From Gp6-AA40 sp036802945 (GTDB lineage Bacteria; Acidobacteriota; Vicinamibacteria; Vicinamibacterales; UBA2999): DNA of 64,000 nt. The notes below the pieces were generated by a model, which was given only the letters and a program-made list of their open reading frames with translations, was not told the origin of the DNA and did not search any database. This document shows, in pieces, positions 40,840-50,000 of this stretch. Position numbers and translations under genes: made by a program. Within the stretch, counting starts at the first letter, position 1. Every line of letters starts with the position of its first letter. Where the stretch lies: NCBI GenBank assembly GCA_036802945.1, contig DAIRVG010000005.1, forward strand, positions 1 to 64,000, given 5' to 3'.

Positions 40840-41598
40840 TTGAGAGTCTCCCTCGTGACCGGCGGCGGTCGCGGGATCGGCCGCGCGATTGCCCTGGCGC
40901 TTGGAGGGCCGGGGACCTCTGTCGCGATTGCCGGGCGGACGCGCTCGCAGCTCGAGTCGACGGCCCACGAGCTGGAGGCTGCCGGCGCCCGCGCGATTCC
41001 ACTTGAGATGGACGTCACCAGCGAGAAATCCGTGGCGCGAGCGATCGACACGCTGCGCGAGGACATGGCTCAACTCGACGTGCTCGTCAACAACGCCGGC
41101 GTGGGCGGGGGAGAACCGGTTGCCGGCTCCGATATCGAGAGGTGGCGCCGGACGATCGATACGAACCTGATGGGCACTTACCTCGTGACTCGCGGCGCGC
41201 TTCCTCTGATGCGTCCAGGCGGACGGGTGGTCAATCTGTCATCTGTCCTGGGGCGATTCGGTGTGGCCGGCTACACCGCGTACTGCGCCTCAAAGCATGC
41301 GGTCATCGGCTTCACTCGCGCGCTCGCGCTGGAGCTGGCGCCGCAGCAGATCACCGTGAACGCGCTGTGCCCCGGCTGGGTGGATACAGAGATGGCGCAG
41401 CAGGGAATGCAACAGGGCGCCGCAACCACGGGCCAGACCTTCGAGCAGTTCCGCAAGTCGGCGCTTGGCGCAGTGCCCATCAAGCGCATCATTCAGCCGG
41501 AAGAAGTCGCGGCGCTCGTCGCCTTCCTCGCATCACCAGCGGCGTCCGCCATCACCGGTCAGACCTATAACATCTGCGGCGGGCAGACGATGGATTAA
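40840..41598 (+). CDS. Short-chain dehydrogenase/reductase (FabG-like)
   Basis: A 252-residue classical SDR. It has SLVTGGGRGIGRAIALAL (cofactor loop), NNAGVGG, NLSSVLG (catalytic Ser) and YTAYCASKHAVIG (Tyr and Lys), with NALCPGWVDT and the C-terminal ITGQTYNICGG common to 3-oxoacyl-ACP reductase relatives. The substrate is unknown. The start is a TTG at 40840, chosen because the first beta strand follows at once and GGGAGG lies 6 bases upstream, inside the repeat. Beginning at TTG 40819 would add 7 repeat-encoded residues. Confidence 0.92.
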   Translation: MRVSLVTGGGRGIGRAIALALGGPGTSVAIAGRTRSQLESTAHELEAAGARAIPLEMDVTSEKSVARAIDTLREDMAQLDVLVNNAGVGGGEPVAGSDIERWRRTIDTNLMGTYLVTRGALPLMRPGGRVVNLSSVLGRFGVAGYTAYCASKHAVIGFTRALALELAPQQITVNALCPGWVDTEMAQQGMQQGAATTGQTFEQFRKSALGAVPIKRIIQPEEVAALVAFLASPAASAITGQTYNICGGQTMD

Positions 41599-41636
41599 GG
41601 GTGGAAGACCGAACATTTTCAGCCGATCACGCCTGC

Positions 41637-41642
41637 TATACT
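41637..41642 (+). promoter_or_regulatory. TATACT box upstream of the ThyX-like gene
   Basis: A -10-like box 10 bases before the GTG at 41653, with no ribosome binding site in between. A weak -35-like TTTTCA lies at 41616-41621. Confidence 0.4.
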
Positions 41643-41652
41643 TCGAGCGCTC

Positions 41653-43188
41653 GTGTTCGTCACCGAACTACCAAGGATCACACTACGAAACGCTCCAACC
41701 ACTCCATATGACGGAGCCATAGCGGCCGCGCGTACTTGCTACTCGCCGCGAGTCATTGGTGCGAACGAAGTTACCGACAAGCAACGCGATTCAATAGGCG
41801 CCTTAACATTTGATGCGGGGCACCACACTGTTTACCAACACGCAAACTTTGAGTTTGGCTTAGAGAACATCTCGCGACAGTTCGTCTGGACCTTCCTGCA
41901 CTCGTATCCCTTCTACAACTCGGAGCAGTCCAGCCAGCGCTACGTCAAGCTGAAGGAACCTCGCGCCTTTGTGCCGCCGATATCCGGCGAGGCGCTCCAT
42001 GTCTACGAGTCGGCGATTGTCCGCGCGTGGGACCGCTATGCCGAGCTCTCGGCGCTCCTGAAGGACGACGCCTTCGAAATCCTCAAGGAACTGCGCTACG
42101 TCAGGCCGACGACGACGCCCGAACGGCTGAAGCAGATCGAGCGCGATTCCGAAAAGCGCGCGATTGAAACGGCGCGATACGTGATCCCGATCGCCGCGTT
42201 CACCTCGATGGTGCACACGATATCCGGCATCGTCCTCCACCGCCTCTACCGCATGGTCAACACAGGCGACTCGCCGTACGAGACGCGCGCGGTGATCGGC
42301 GAGATGGTGCGGCTGGTGAAGGATTGGGATCCCTTCTTCTTCGAGAAGGTCGGCCTCGGCCCGATCGATAGTGATGATGTGCCGGAGGGACGCTTCCCGA
42401 GTCCGCGCGGCAACGGTGACCGGTACGCCGCGGCATTCGATGCGCGGTTGAACGGTCGCTGGTCCCGCCTGCGCGATGCGTCGCCGGAGGCGGAAGAAAT
42501 CATCGCGGAATCGGTGCGGTCGGTGTTCGGCCTTACGCAGGCCGACATGAGCGATGACGAAGCGCTCGACCGGGTGATGAACCCGGCGCAGAATCGCTAT
42601 CGTCTTGACGTCCTCGATGTCTCGCATCACTCGCCGCTGATGCGATCGCTGCACCACGCGACCTATGTATTCGAGAAGCGTCTGAGCCACACAGCCGACT
42701 CGCAGGATCAGCGTCATCGCATGGTGCCCGCGTCCCGCCCCCTGCTGACGTTCACGGACACGGCGGCGCCTGACTACATCACCCCGCGGCTGATCGCATC
42801 GAATCCTCGCGCGCGCGCCGTGTATGACTGCGCGATGCGCGACGCATGGACCGCGAAGAACCGGCTGCTGGATCTCGGCGTGCCGCTCGAGTTCGCCTTG
42901 TACGTCCTGCCCAACGCGAAGACGCTGCGTTTCGTCGAATCGGGATCGTTGCTTGCGCTGCTTCACAAGTGGACGCTGCGCACCTGCTTCAACGCCCAGG
43001 AGGAAATCTTCCTCGCGTCGATGGACGAGGTGGATCAGGTCCGCGCGGTGCATCCGCGCATCGGACGGCACATCGGTCCGCCATGCGTCATTCGCAACGG
43101 GCTTGTATCACCCCGCTGCACCGAGGGAACCCACTTCTGCGGGGTTCCCGTCTGGCGTGATTTTCCGGCTGTCGTCAGACGGTTGTAG
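41653..43188 (+). CDS. ThyX-like protein with two tandem domains
   Basis: A 511-residue protein, about twice the length of ThyX, the flavin-dependent thymidylate synthase. The first half has ARTCYSP, GHHTVYQHANFEFGLENISR and EQSSQRYV in the ThyX order. The second half repeats part of the fold (DVSHHSPLMRSLHHATYVFE and LLALLHKWTLRTCFNAQEEI). The RHR of the signature RHRxxSxNExSxRY is replaced (TFLHSYPFYNSEQSSQRY), so classical activity is doubtful. The C-terminus carries Cys and His in CTEGTHFCG and may bind metal. The start is a GTG after a TATACT box. The first about 70 codons use many A/T-ending codons, unlike the rest. Confidence 0.8.
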   Translation: MFVTELPRITLRNAPTTPYDGAIAAARTCYSPRVIGANEVTDKQRDSIGALTFDAGHHTVYQHANFEFGLENISRQFVWTFLHSYPFYNSEQSSQRYVKLKEPRAFVPPISGEALHVYESAIVRAWDRYAELSALLKDDAFEILKELRYVRPTTTPERLKQIERDSEKRAIETARYVIPIAAFTSMVHTISGIVLHRLYRMVNTGDSPYETRAVIGEMVRLVKDWDPFFFEKVGLGPIDSDDVPEGRFPSPRGNGDRYAAAFDARLNGRWSRLRDASPEAEEIIAESVRSVFGLTQADMSDDEALDRVMNPAQNRYRLDVLDVSHHSPLMRSLHHATYVFEKRLSHTADSQDQRHRMVPASRPLLTFTDTAAPDYITPRLIASNPRARAVYDCAMRDAWTAKNRLLDLGVPLEFALYVLPNAKTLRFVESGSLLALLHKWTLRTCFNAQEEIFLASMDEVDQVRAVHPRIGRHIGPPCVIRNGLVSPRCTEGTHFCGVPVWRDFPAVVRRL

Positions 43189-43204
43189 GTGGCCCCGTGC
43201 TCCC

Positions 43205-43891
43205 GTGATCCTCCTTGCCTGGCTGGTCCATCTCTATACGGCGAGCAGCGCAGTCCTTGCGTTTCTCGCGACGCGTGCCATCTTCGAGTATCGCTTCCGT
43301 GACGCGTTCTTCTGGCTCGCGGCAGCGATCGTCATCGACGCCACCGACGGCGTGCTCGCACGAGCTGCTCGCGTGTCCCGCCGCATTCCCTGGTTCAACG
43401 GCGCAAAGCTCGACGACATCGTGGACTACCTCACGTATGTGTTCGTGCCGGCGGTGTTCGTCTGGCGATCGCTCCTCGTCCCCGACGCATGGACGCTTCC
43501 GGTCGCGGGCGCGATGCTGCTCTCGAGCGCGTACGGGTTCAACCGCGAAGACGCCAAGACCAGCGACCATTTCTTCACCGGGTTTCCGTCCTACTGGAAC
43601 ATCGTGGTGTTCTATCTCTTCGTCATGCGCCTGGCACCGCGGATCAACGCGATGGTGCTCCTCGGTCTGGCCGTGCTCGTATTCGTTCCGATCAGGTATC
43701 TCTATCCGTCGCGCACGCCGAAATGGCGCGGTGTGACGGTCGCTCTCGGGATCGCCTGGGGCATCGTGATGCTCGCGATGCTGTGGCAGCTCCCCGTGGT
43801 CTCGCGGGTGCTGTTGTGGACGTCGTTCGTATTTCCCCTCTACTACGGGATCCTGTCACTCGCGATAGGACGGTCGTCGACGCCCGCATGA
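43205..43891 (+). CDS. pcs: Phosphatidylcholine synthase (CDP-diglyceride-choline)
   Basis: A 228-residue integral membrane enzyme of the CDP-alcohol phosphatidyltransferase superfamily. The catalytic motif, reading DATDGVLARAARV followed by GAKLDDIVDYLTYV, supplies the Asp residues of the DGxxAR...D...D pattern. HFFTGFPSYWNIVVFYLF is characteristic of Pcs, which makes phosphatidylcholine directly from CDP-diacylglycerol and choline. About 7-8 hydrophobic helices are seen. The start is a GTG at 43205, 16 bases after the ThyX-like stop; the stop overlaps the next ATG. The precise substrate is inferred from the motif. Confidence 0.85.
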   Translation: MILLAWLVHLYTASSAVLAFLATRAIFEYRFRDAFFWLAAAIVIDATDGVLARAARVSRRIPWFNGAKLDDIVDYLTYVFVPAVFVWRSLLVPDAWTLPVAGAMLLSSAYGFNREDAKTSDHFFTGFPSYWNIVVFYLFVMRLAPRINAMVLLGLAVLVFVPIRYLYPSRTPKWRGVTVALGIAWGIVMLAMLWQLPVVSRVLLWTSFVFPLYYGILSLAIGRSSTPA

Positions 43892-44697
43892 CCGTTCCGA
43901 TGAATCCGATCGCGGTTCATGCGTTCAATCCCGGACCGATGACCGGGCCCGGCAACACGACGTGGCTGATTCCCGGCCGTGTCCCGACGCTGATCGACGC
44001 GGGCACCGGCGAGCCACAGCATCTCGACGCGCTCGAGGCGGCTCTTGCTGGCTCGCGACTCGCACAGGTGCTGGTCACGCACAGCCACGTGGACCATGCG
44101 TCGGGCGCGGAAGCGATCGCAAAGCGGTTGCCCCACGTCCGCTTCCTCAAGATGCCATGGCCCGAGCACGACGCCTCATGGCGAGTCCATTGGGAACCCC
44201 TAACGGATGGCGACGTGGTCCCCGCGGGCGACGGTGTCTTGACCGTCGTCCACACGCCCGGCCACTCTCCAGATCATCTCTGCTTCTGGAGCCAGGAGGG
44301 CCGGCTGCTCTTCTGCGGCGACCTTGCATGGAAAGGATCGACGGTCGTCATCCCGCCAGGCCACGGCGGGGACGTGTCGGCCTATCTCGCCTCGCTGGAT
44401 CGCGTCCTCTTGCTGGCGCCGGCGAAGATGCTGCCGGCTCACGGCTCCGTGATCGAGCAACCCGCAGAGCTGCTGCGGGCATACATCGAGCATCGCCACG
44501 TGCGGGAGCAGCAGGTGCTCGACGCAATTCGCGCCGGACTCACGCGTGTTGATGAAATAGTGTCGCGAATTTACCCGACACTTGAGCCGCCGCTCGTACC
44601 GATGGCCGGCGAGAGCGTTCTCGCGCATCTCATCAAACTCGAGCGGGAGGGGAAGGTCAGTCGCAGGGCTGATCAGTGGACCACAAAGACGTTTTGA
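43888..44697 (+). CDS. MBL-fold hydrolase, LACTB2-like
   Basis: A 269-residue metallo-beta-lactamase-fold protein. The THSHVDHASG motif (about residues 61-70), HTPGHSPDHLC, the FCGDLAW Asp and the PAHGSVI His supply the metal site. The C-terminal winged-helix-like region (about 190-265, with HVREQQVLDAI and LIKLEREGKVSRR) is typical of the LACTB2 group, some of which are RNases. The last residues (QWTTKTF) come from the CACAAAG repeat. It overlaps pcs by ATGA. Confidence 0.9.
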   Translation: MTVPMNPIAVHAFNPGPMTGPGNTTWLIPGRVPTLIDAGTGEPQHLDALEAALAGSRLAQVLVTHSHVDHASGAEAIAKRLPHVRFLKMPWPEHDASWRVHWEPLTDGDVVPAGDGVLTVVHTPGHSPDHLCFWSQEGRLLFCGDLAWKGSTVVIPPGHGGDVSAYLASLDRVLLLAPAKMLPAHGSVIEQPAELLRAYIEHRHVREQQVLDAIRAGLTRVDEIVSRIYPTLEPPLVPMAGESVLAHLIKLEREGKVSRRADQWTTKTF

Positions 44698-44741
44698 ACC
44701 ACGTCCTTCGTGGTTATGTACGTCTTTGTGATCTTCGTGGT
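44680..44741 (+). repeat. CACAAAG-type palindrome between MBL and M20 genes
   Basis: CACAAAGACGT pairs perfectly with ACGTCTTTGTG, and an inner stem AACCACG/CGTGGTT closes over a 4-5-base loop; CTTCGTGG follows. It shares its unit with the element at 14785-14930. It spans the stop codon of the MBL gene and lies before the ATG of the peptidase (44754), which has no clear ribosome binding site of its own. Confidence 0.85.
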
Positions 44742-44753
44742 TAAATTCGTCAC

Positions 44754-46139
44754 ATGAACGACGTCGTCGACTTCATCAACGTCAATCGCGATCGCTACAT
44801 CGACGAGCTGAAGCAGTACCTCGCGATTCCCAGCATCAGCGCGCTGCCGCAGCATGCGGCCGACGTGGTGCGTGCCGCCCAGTGGACGGCCGATGCGATT
44901 GGCAATGCGGGGCTGCAGAACGTCCGGCTTATCGAGACGCCGGGTAACCCCGTGGTGTACGGCGACTGGCTGAACGCGCCAGGCAAGCCGACGGTCCTCT
45001 TCTATGGCCACTACGACGTGCAGCCGGTCGACCCGCTCGATCTCTGGACGACGCCTCCGTTCGAAGCGACGGTGCGCGACGGCGAGATCTACGCGCGCGG
45101 TTCCGCCGACGACAAAGGCCAGGTCTTCATGCACATCAAGGCGGTCGAGGCGCACCTGAAGAAGGCCGGCCGCCTTCCGTTGAACATCAAGTTCTTCATC
45201 GAAGGCGAGGAGGAGGTCGGCAGCGTCCATCTCGATGATTTCATCAAATCGCACAAGGACGAGCTCGCGGCGGACGTCGTGGTCATCTCCGACTCGCCGA
45301 TGTTCGATCGCGGCATTCCGTCGATTTGCTACGGCCTCCGCGGTCTGACGTACTTTCAGATCGATCTGCGCGGCACCAAATCGGATCTGCATTCGGGATC
45401 GTTTGGCGGCGCGGTCGCAAACCCGGCGTTTGTGCTGGCGAACGTCCTCGCGCAGATGAAAGACAAGGGCAACGGCCGTATCAAGATTCCCGGCTTCTAC
45501 GACGACGTGCGTCCGCTGAGCGAGGCCGAACGGGCGGAGTGGAAGAAGCTGCCGTTCAACGACACGCGCTATCGCAAGGAGCTTGGCGCGCCGAAGCTCT
45601 GGGGCGAGAAGGGCTATTCCACGCTCGAGCGCGTGTGGGCCAGGCCGACGTTCGAGGTGAACGGCCTGTTGTCAGGATTCACGGGCGAAGGTGCGAAGAC
45701 CGTGCTGCCGGCCGTGGCCATGGCGAAAGTCAGCATGCGGCTCGTGCCTGATCAGGATCCGAAGAAGATCGGCGATCTGTTCGAGGCGTACGTCAACAAG
45801 GTCACGCCGAAGACCGTAGAACTGAAGGTCACGCGCATGCACGGCGGGAAGCCGTGGATGACGGAATTCGACAATAAGTACGTACGCGCCGCCGGGCGCG
45901 CCATCGAGAAAGGGTTCGGCAAGACGCCGGTCTTCAACCGGGAAGGCGGTTCAATTCCGGTCGTCTCCACGTTCCAGGAGGAGCTCGGCCTCCCGAGCGT
46001 GCTCTTCGGCATCGGCCTGCCGGACGAGAACGCACACGCGCCGAACGAGAAACTCGATCTCGGGAACTTCCACGGCGGCGTCATCGCGTCGGCGTTCCTT
46101 TATGAGGAGATCGCCAACCTCGATGGCGACGCGCACTGA
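44754..46139 (+). CDS. M20 family metallopeptidase (dipeptidase)
   Basis: A 461-residue cytoplasmic zinc dipeptidase. Metal and catalytic residues are in FYGHYDVQPVDP (His, catalytic Asp), ARGSADDKGQVF (bridging Asp), FIEGEEEVGS (catalytic Glu and ligand), ISDSPMF (Asp) and the C-terminal DENAHAPNE (His). The dimerisation (lid) domain lies at about residues 200-350, with GTKSDLHSGSFGGAVANP. There is no signal peptide. It probably cleaves dipeptides of the carnosinase/CNDP2 type. Confidence 0.95.
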   Translation: MNDVVDFINVNRDRYIDELKQYLAIPSISALPQHAADVVRAAQWTADAIGNAGLQNVRLIETPGNPVVYGDWLNAPGKPTVLFYGHYDVQPVDPLDLWTTPPFEATVRDGEIYARGSADDKGQVFMHIKAVEAHLKKAGRLPLNIKFFIEGEEEVGSVHLDDFIKSHKDELAADVVVISDSPMFDRGIPSICYGLRGLTYFQIDLRGTKSDLHSGSFGGAVANPAFVLANVLAQMKDKGNGRIKIPGFYDDVRPLSEAERAEWKKLPFNDTRYRKELGAPKLWGEKGYSTLERVWARPTFEVNGLLSGFTGEGAKTVLPAVAMAKVSMRLVPDQDPKKIGDLFEAYVNKVTPKTVELKVTRMHGGKPWMTEFDNKYVRAAGRAIEKGFGKTPVFNREGGSIPVVSTFQEELGLPSVLFGIGLPDENAHAPNEKLDLGNFHGGVIASAFLYEEIANLDGDAH

Positions 46140-46220
46140 CTCAACGGCGCTTGAAAACAGGCTCCTCGTTCGCCGGGGGCACGCCGGGACCATCCGAAGC
46201 GGCAAAGACCCGGGTTGATC

Positions 46221-46226
46221 TATAAA
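46221..46226 (+). promoter_or_regulatory. Candidate -10 box (TATAAA) for the DsbA-like gene
   Basis: TATAAA lies 23 bases before the ATG at 46250. A purine-rich AGAGAGGTGGTGAG just before the start can serve as the ribosome binding site. No clear -35 was seen. Confidence 0.35.
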
Positions 46227-46249
46227 GGGGCCTTAAGAGAGGTGGTGAG

Positions 46250-46861
46250 ATGAGAGTCCTCCTCACGGCAATATTCGTGCTCGCCGGATCCCTGTCGTAC
46301 GTGGCGGCCCAGGGAAAGTTCGTCTCAGTAGACGACGATCCCGTCCTGGGGAACGCGAACGCCAAGGTCACCATCATCGAGTTTGGTGACTATCAGTGCC
46401 CGTCCTGCAGGCTGTTCTGGAGAGAAATCGAGCCGCGGCTGAAGAAGGAATATGTCGACACGGGCAAAGTGAAGCTCGTGTTCAGAGATTTTCCCATCAA
46501 GGAAATTCATCCGGACGCCACGGCCGCCGCGATGGCCGCCCAGTGTGCCGCCGATCAAGGCAAATACTGGGAGTACCACGACCGGATCTTTCGGGAGCAG
46601 GACAAGGGCACCGACGACGTGGTCCGTTTCAAAGCCGCGGACCTGAAGAAATGGGGTGCTGCCATACGACTTGATGGGGCGGCGTTCAATGCCTGCGTCG
46701 ATTCCGCGCGCTACCAGGACGAGGTCGCCAAGGACTACGCGGATGGCATTGCCGTCGGAATCCAGGGTACGCCTACCTTCTTCATCAACGGACGGTTTGT
46801 GGGCGGGGCCCAGTCGTTTCCCGTCTTCAAGAAGATCATCGACGAAGAATTGGCCCGATAA
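46250..46861 (+). CDS. Exported DsbA-like thioredoxin-fold protein
   Basis: A 203-residue protein with a signal peptide (LLTAIFVLAGSLSYVAAQG). The thioredoxin fold has the redox motif CPSC in FGDYQCPSCRLF (about residues 48-59) and the cis-Pro segment GTPTFFING (about 176-184). The arrangement matches the DSBA/BdbD group (Gram-positive BdbD, Thioredoxin_4), which oxidises disulphides or acts as a disulphide-bond partner in the envelope. The following TonB receptor and cytochrome proteins contain exported cysteines and are possible clients. It has a good ribosome binding site. Confidence 0.92.
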   Translation: MRVLLTAIFVLAGSLSYVAAQGKFVSVDDDPVLGNANAKVTIIEFGDYQCPSCRLFWREIEPRLKKEYVDTGKVKLVFRDFPIKEIHPDATAAAMAAQCAADQGKYWEYHDRIFREQDKGTDDVVRFKAADLKKWGAAIRLDGAAFNACVDSARYQDEVAKDYADGIAVGIQGTPTFFINGRFVGGAQSFPVFKKIIDEELAR

Positions 46862-46885
46862 GGGGCCGGTTTGTTACAAAAAAGG

Positions 46886-46911
46886 CCGAAACGGCTTCGC
46901 ACTCGTTTCGG
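46886..46911. terminator. Hairpin after the DsbA-like gene
   Basis: CCGAAACG and CGTTTCGG form a perfect 8-bp stem around a 10-base loop, 24 bases after the stop. A run of six A precedes it and no T-run follows, so it looks like a rho-independent terminator on the minus strand rather than for the gene it follows. Its role is unclear. Confidence 0.45.
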
Positions 46912-46969
46912 AATACGAAAGCAACCCTGCTAAGCCTTTCGCCGTGCGCGCATGTCGGGCACGGGTGTA

Positions 46970-46975
46970 TATAAT
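46970..46975 (+). promoter_or_regulatory. TATAAT box upstream of the TonB receptor gene
   Basis: A perfect -10 consensus about 85 bases before the ATG at 47060. No -35 consensus at the normal distance was seen. The leader of about 80 bases ends with AAGGAGG, a strong ribosome binding site, in contrast to the leaderless-looking genes nearby. Confidence 0.5.
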
Positions 46976-47059
46976 GGCCGCGTTTTCAGCAATTATCGTC
47001 GGTGGTTTGCGTCAGGTACCAGCGTTCGGAACCTTAGGTTTGTCCACAAGGAGGCTCTG

Positions 47060-50000
47060 ATGAAATTCGGGCGATCGGTCTGGTTGACCGTCGCGTTGCT
47101 CGCGTTACCCCTCTTCGCGCACGCGCAGGATGCGACGTTGTTGGGCACAGTGAAAGACAACACCGGCGGCGTTCTGCCGGGAGTCACGGTGACGGCAATA
47201 AACGAGGCCTCAGGAATCTCGTTTGTCAGCGTAACCGACGAGCGTGGCCTGTATCGTCTCCCCGTCCGCGCAGGGGTCTACAAGATCAGTGCTGAGCTCG
47301 CGGGGTTCACCACAGCGGTCCGGCCAGGCGTGGAGCTGCTGCTCGGCCGCCAGGCTACGCTGAACTTCGACCTTCAGGTATCGAATCTGCAGGAAACGGT
47401 AACAGTCACGGGCGAGGCCCCGCTGCTCGATACGAACAGCTCGACCATCGCCAGCAACATCGACCCGCGACAGATGCAGGAGCTGCCGATCAACGGCCGC
47501 AACTGGATGGATCTGACGATGGCCTCGGCTGGATCGCGCACGAACGCGTCGAGCGAGGTGCCGCAGGACCGGCAGGGCTTCTTCCAGACGAACGTGGACG
47601 GTCAGTCGGTGACGCTGACGGTCTGCTGCGCGCAGAACCAGCCGCGGTACAGCAAAGACTCGATCGCCGAGTTCCAGCTGACGACGAATCGCTTCGACGC
47701 CACTCAGGGACGGACGATGGGCATGATGGTGAACGCCATCACCAAGTCCGGCACGAACACCTTCGCTGGTTCGTTCGGCGCCTACCGCCGCCAGGATAGC
47801 TGGAACGCGAAAGACTTCATCCAAAACCGCGTGCTCCCGTATAAGGACACGCAGGTCAGCGGCACGATCGGCGGGCCGATCGTAAAAGATCGCATTCACT
47901 TCTTCGCCAACTACGAGTACGAGCGCAATCCACAGACGTTCTCCTTCGGTGGCCCGAACGGCCCGTTCCCGGCGGCCGGTCCAAACATCAACCTGAACAT
48001 ACCCGCGAAATACAGTCTGCAGCAGGGCGGCGGCAAGGTGGACGTGCAGTTCAACCCGCAGAACCGGTTGACCGGGCGTTATAGCCATTACAAGAACCTG
48101 CAGCCGGTGATCGCTATCGGCTCTCCCAACACGACCCATCCGTCGAATGCCAACGCGAACAACCGGTTCGTCGATCAGTACTTCGCCACCTACACGCAGG
48201 TCCTGAACAACAACACCATCAATGAAATCAAGGGGGGCCTGAACGCGAACTACTACACGCTCGAGCCACTCGCCGGGTGGGGCACGACCGGCGCCCGCCG
48301 GCCGCCTGACACGGCGAGGATCCTCGAGGGCGTCACCAGCGGACGTGAGATTGAGGGTGGTGCGCCGTCGATTCTCTTCTCCGGCTACACGATTGGCTCG
48401 CCGACCAACAACCCGCAGCGCACGGGCGAGCGCAACTACCAGATCCGCGACGATTTCTCGACCGCCTTTGAACTTGGTGGGCGGCACGACGTCAAGCTCG
48501 GCGCCGATTTCATCAAGTACTCGATGGCGCAGGGATGGTGCAACTTCTGCGACGGCCAGTTCACGTCAACGGCGGTGCCGCCTGTCAACCTCGAGCAGCT
48601 GCTCCCGGACTGGCGCGACGCGTCGACCTGGAACTGGGCGGCGATGTCGCCGCTGTTCCGTGATTACCGCGTTGCCATCGGCAACATGTCGTACGACGTG
48701 CACCGCGAGATCTACGCGGCGTGGTACCAGGACGACTGGAGGATCGGGAGCAGGCTGACGCTGAACATGGGCGTTCGCTACGACCTCGATCACGGGGCGC
48801 AGGGCGAGTTCGTGAAGTTCCTGCCATGGCTGTCCGGCAAGCGGCCGACCGACAAGAACAACCTGGCGCCGCGAGTCGGCTTCGCCTACTCGGTCAATGA
48901 CAACACGGTCGTCCGCGGCGGATGGGGCCTGTTCTTCACCCAGCTCGAAGACGACGCGCTCCATCAGTCGTACGTGCTGACGCAGAACACCACCATCACG
49001 ATTCCGAACAACGGGCGCGCCGACTTCGGCTCGAATCCGTTTAACGGGGCTAAACCGACCTACGAGCAGGTGCTCGCGAGGGCCTGTGACGTCGTGAACC
49101 TGCCGTTCAACTCGCCGAACTGCTTCCCGCGTTCGATCGGCAATGGCTCGGAGGTTCCCTTCGGCGCGCACGAGACGTCGTACAGCCACATGGCGTCGAT
49201 CGGCATGCAGCACCAGCTGGCCGCGGGCGTGGGGATCGATACGAACTTCGTGTTCACCGGCGGCCGCGCGGAAGAACGGCGCCAGAACGCCAACAGCTCG
49301 ATCAACCCGGCCACCGGAGCGAACTATCCGGCCACCGGCCCGACTACCGACCTGGCGCGTCTGCCTTTCCCGACCTGGGGCCCGATTGCCGCAGAGATCA
49401 TGAACGGGCGTTCCAACTACTACGGGTGGGAGAACACTTTCACGAAGCGGTTCAGTAACCGGTGGCAGGGGAACGCTACCTACACGCTGTCCCGGTTCTA
49501 TGATGACGGCGGCATCGGTGGATTGACCGGACCGTACGTCACGACCCTCGATCTGTCGGCGCCGATCACCACGACCCTGACCCCGTACACGGGATCGGTG
49601 GCGCCGGACATGGGGCCGCTGTACCAACTGACGGCCAGCGACCAGCGGCACCGCGCGACCTTCAACGGCATCTGGGACATGGGGATGGGAGTGCAGCTCA
49701 GCGGTCTGTATTTCTTCGGCTCGGGCGAGCGTCGCAACACGAGCTGGGGCGCCGATTTGCGTAACACCGGCGGCGCGAATTACAGCATCCTGACCCCGGC
49801 TGGCACGACCGCAGCCTCGTTGGGCGCTCTGTGCAACTGCACGGTCAAGGGCCAGACGACGGCTGATGGCAGGTTCCTCCTGGACCGTGCGCAGCTCGTG
49901 GGCAAGCCGATCCACCGCGTGGACATGCGCATCCAGAAGCGCATCAACATTGGCGGCCGGCGAAACCTCGAGGGCATGGTTGAAGTGTTCAACATCTTCA

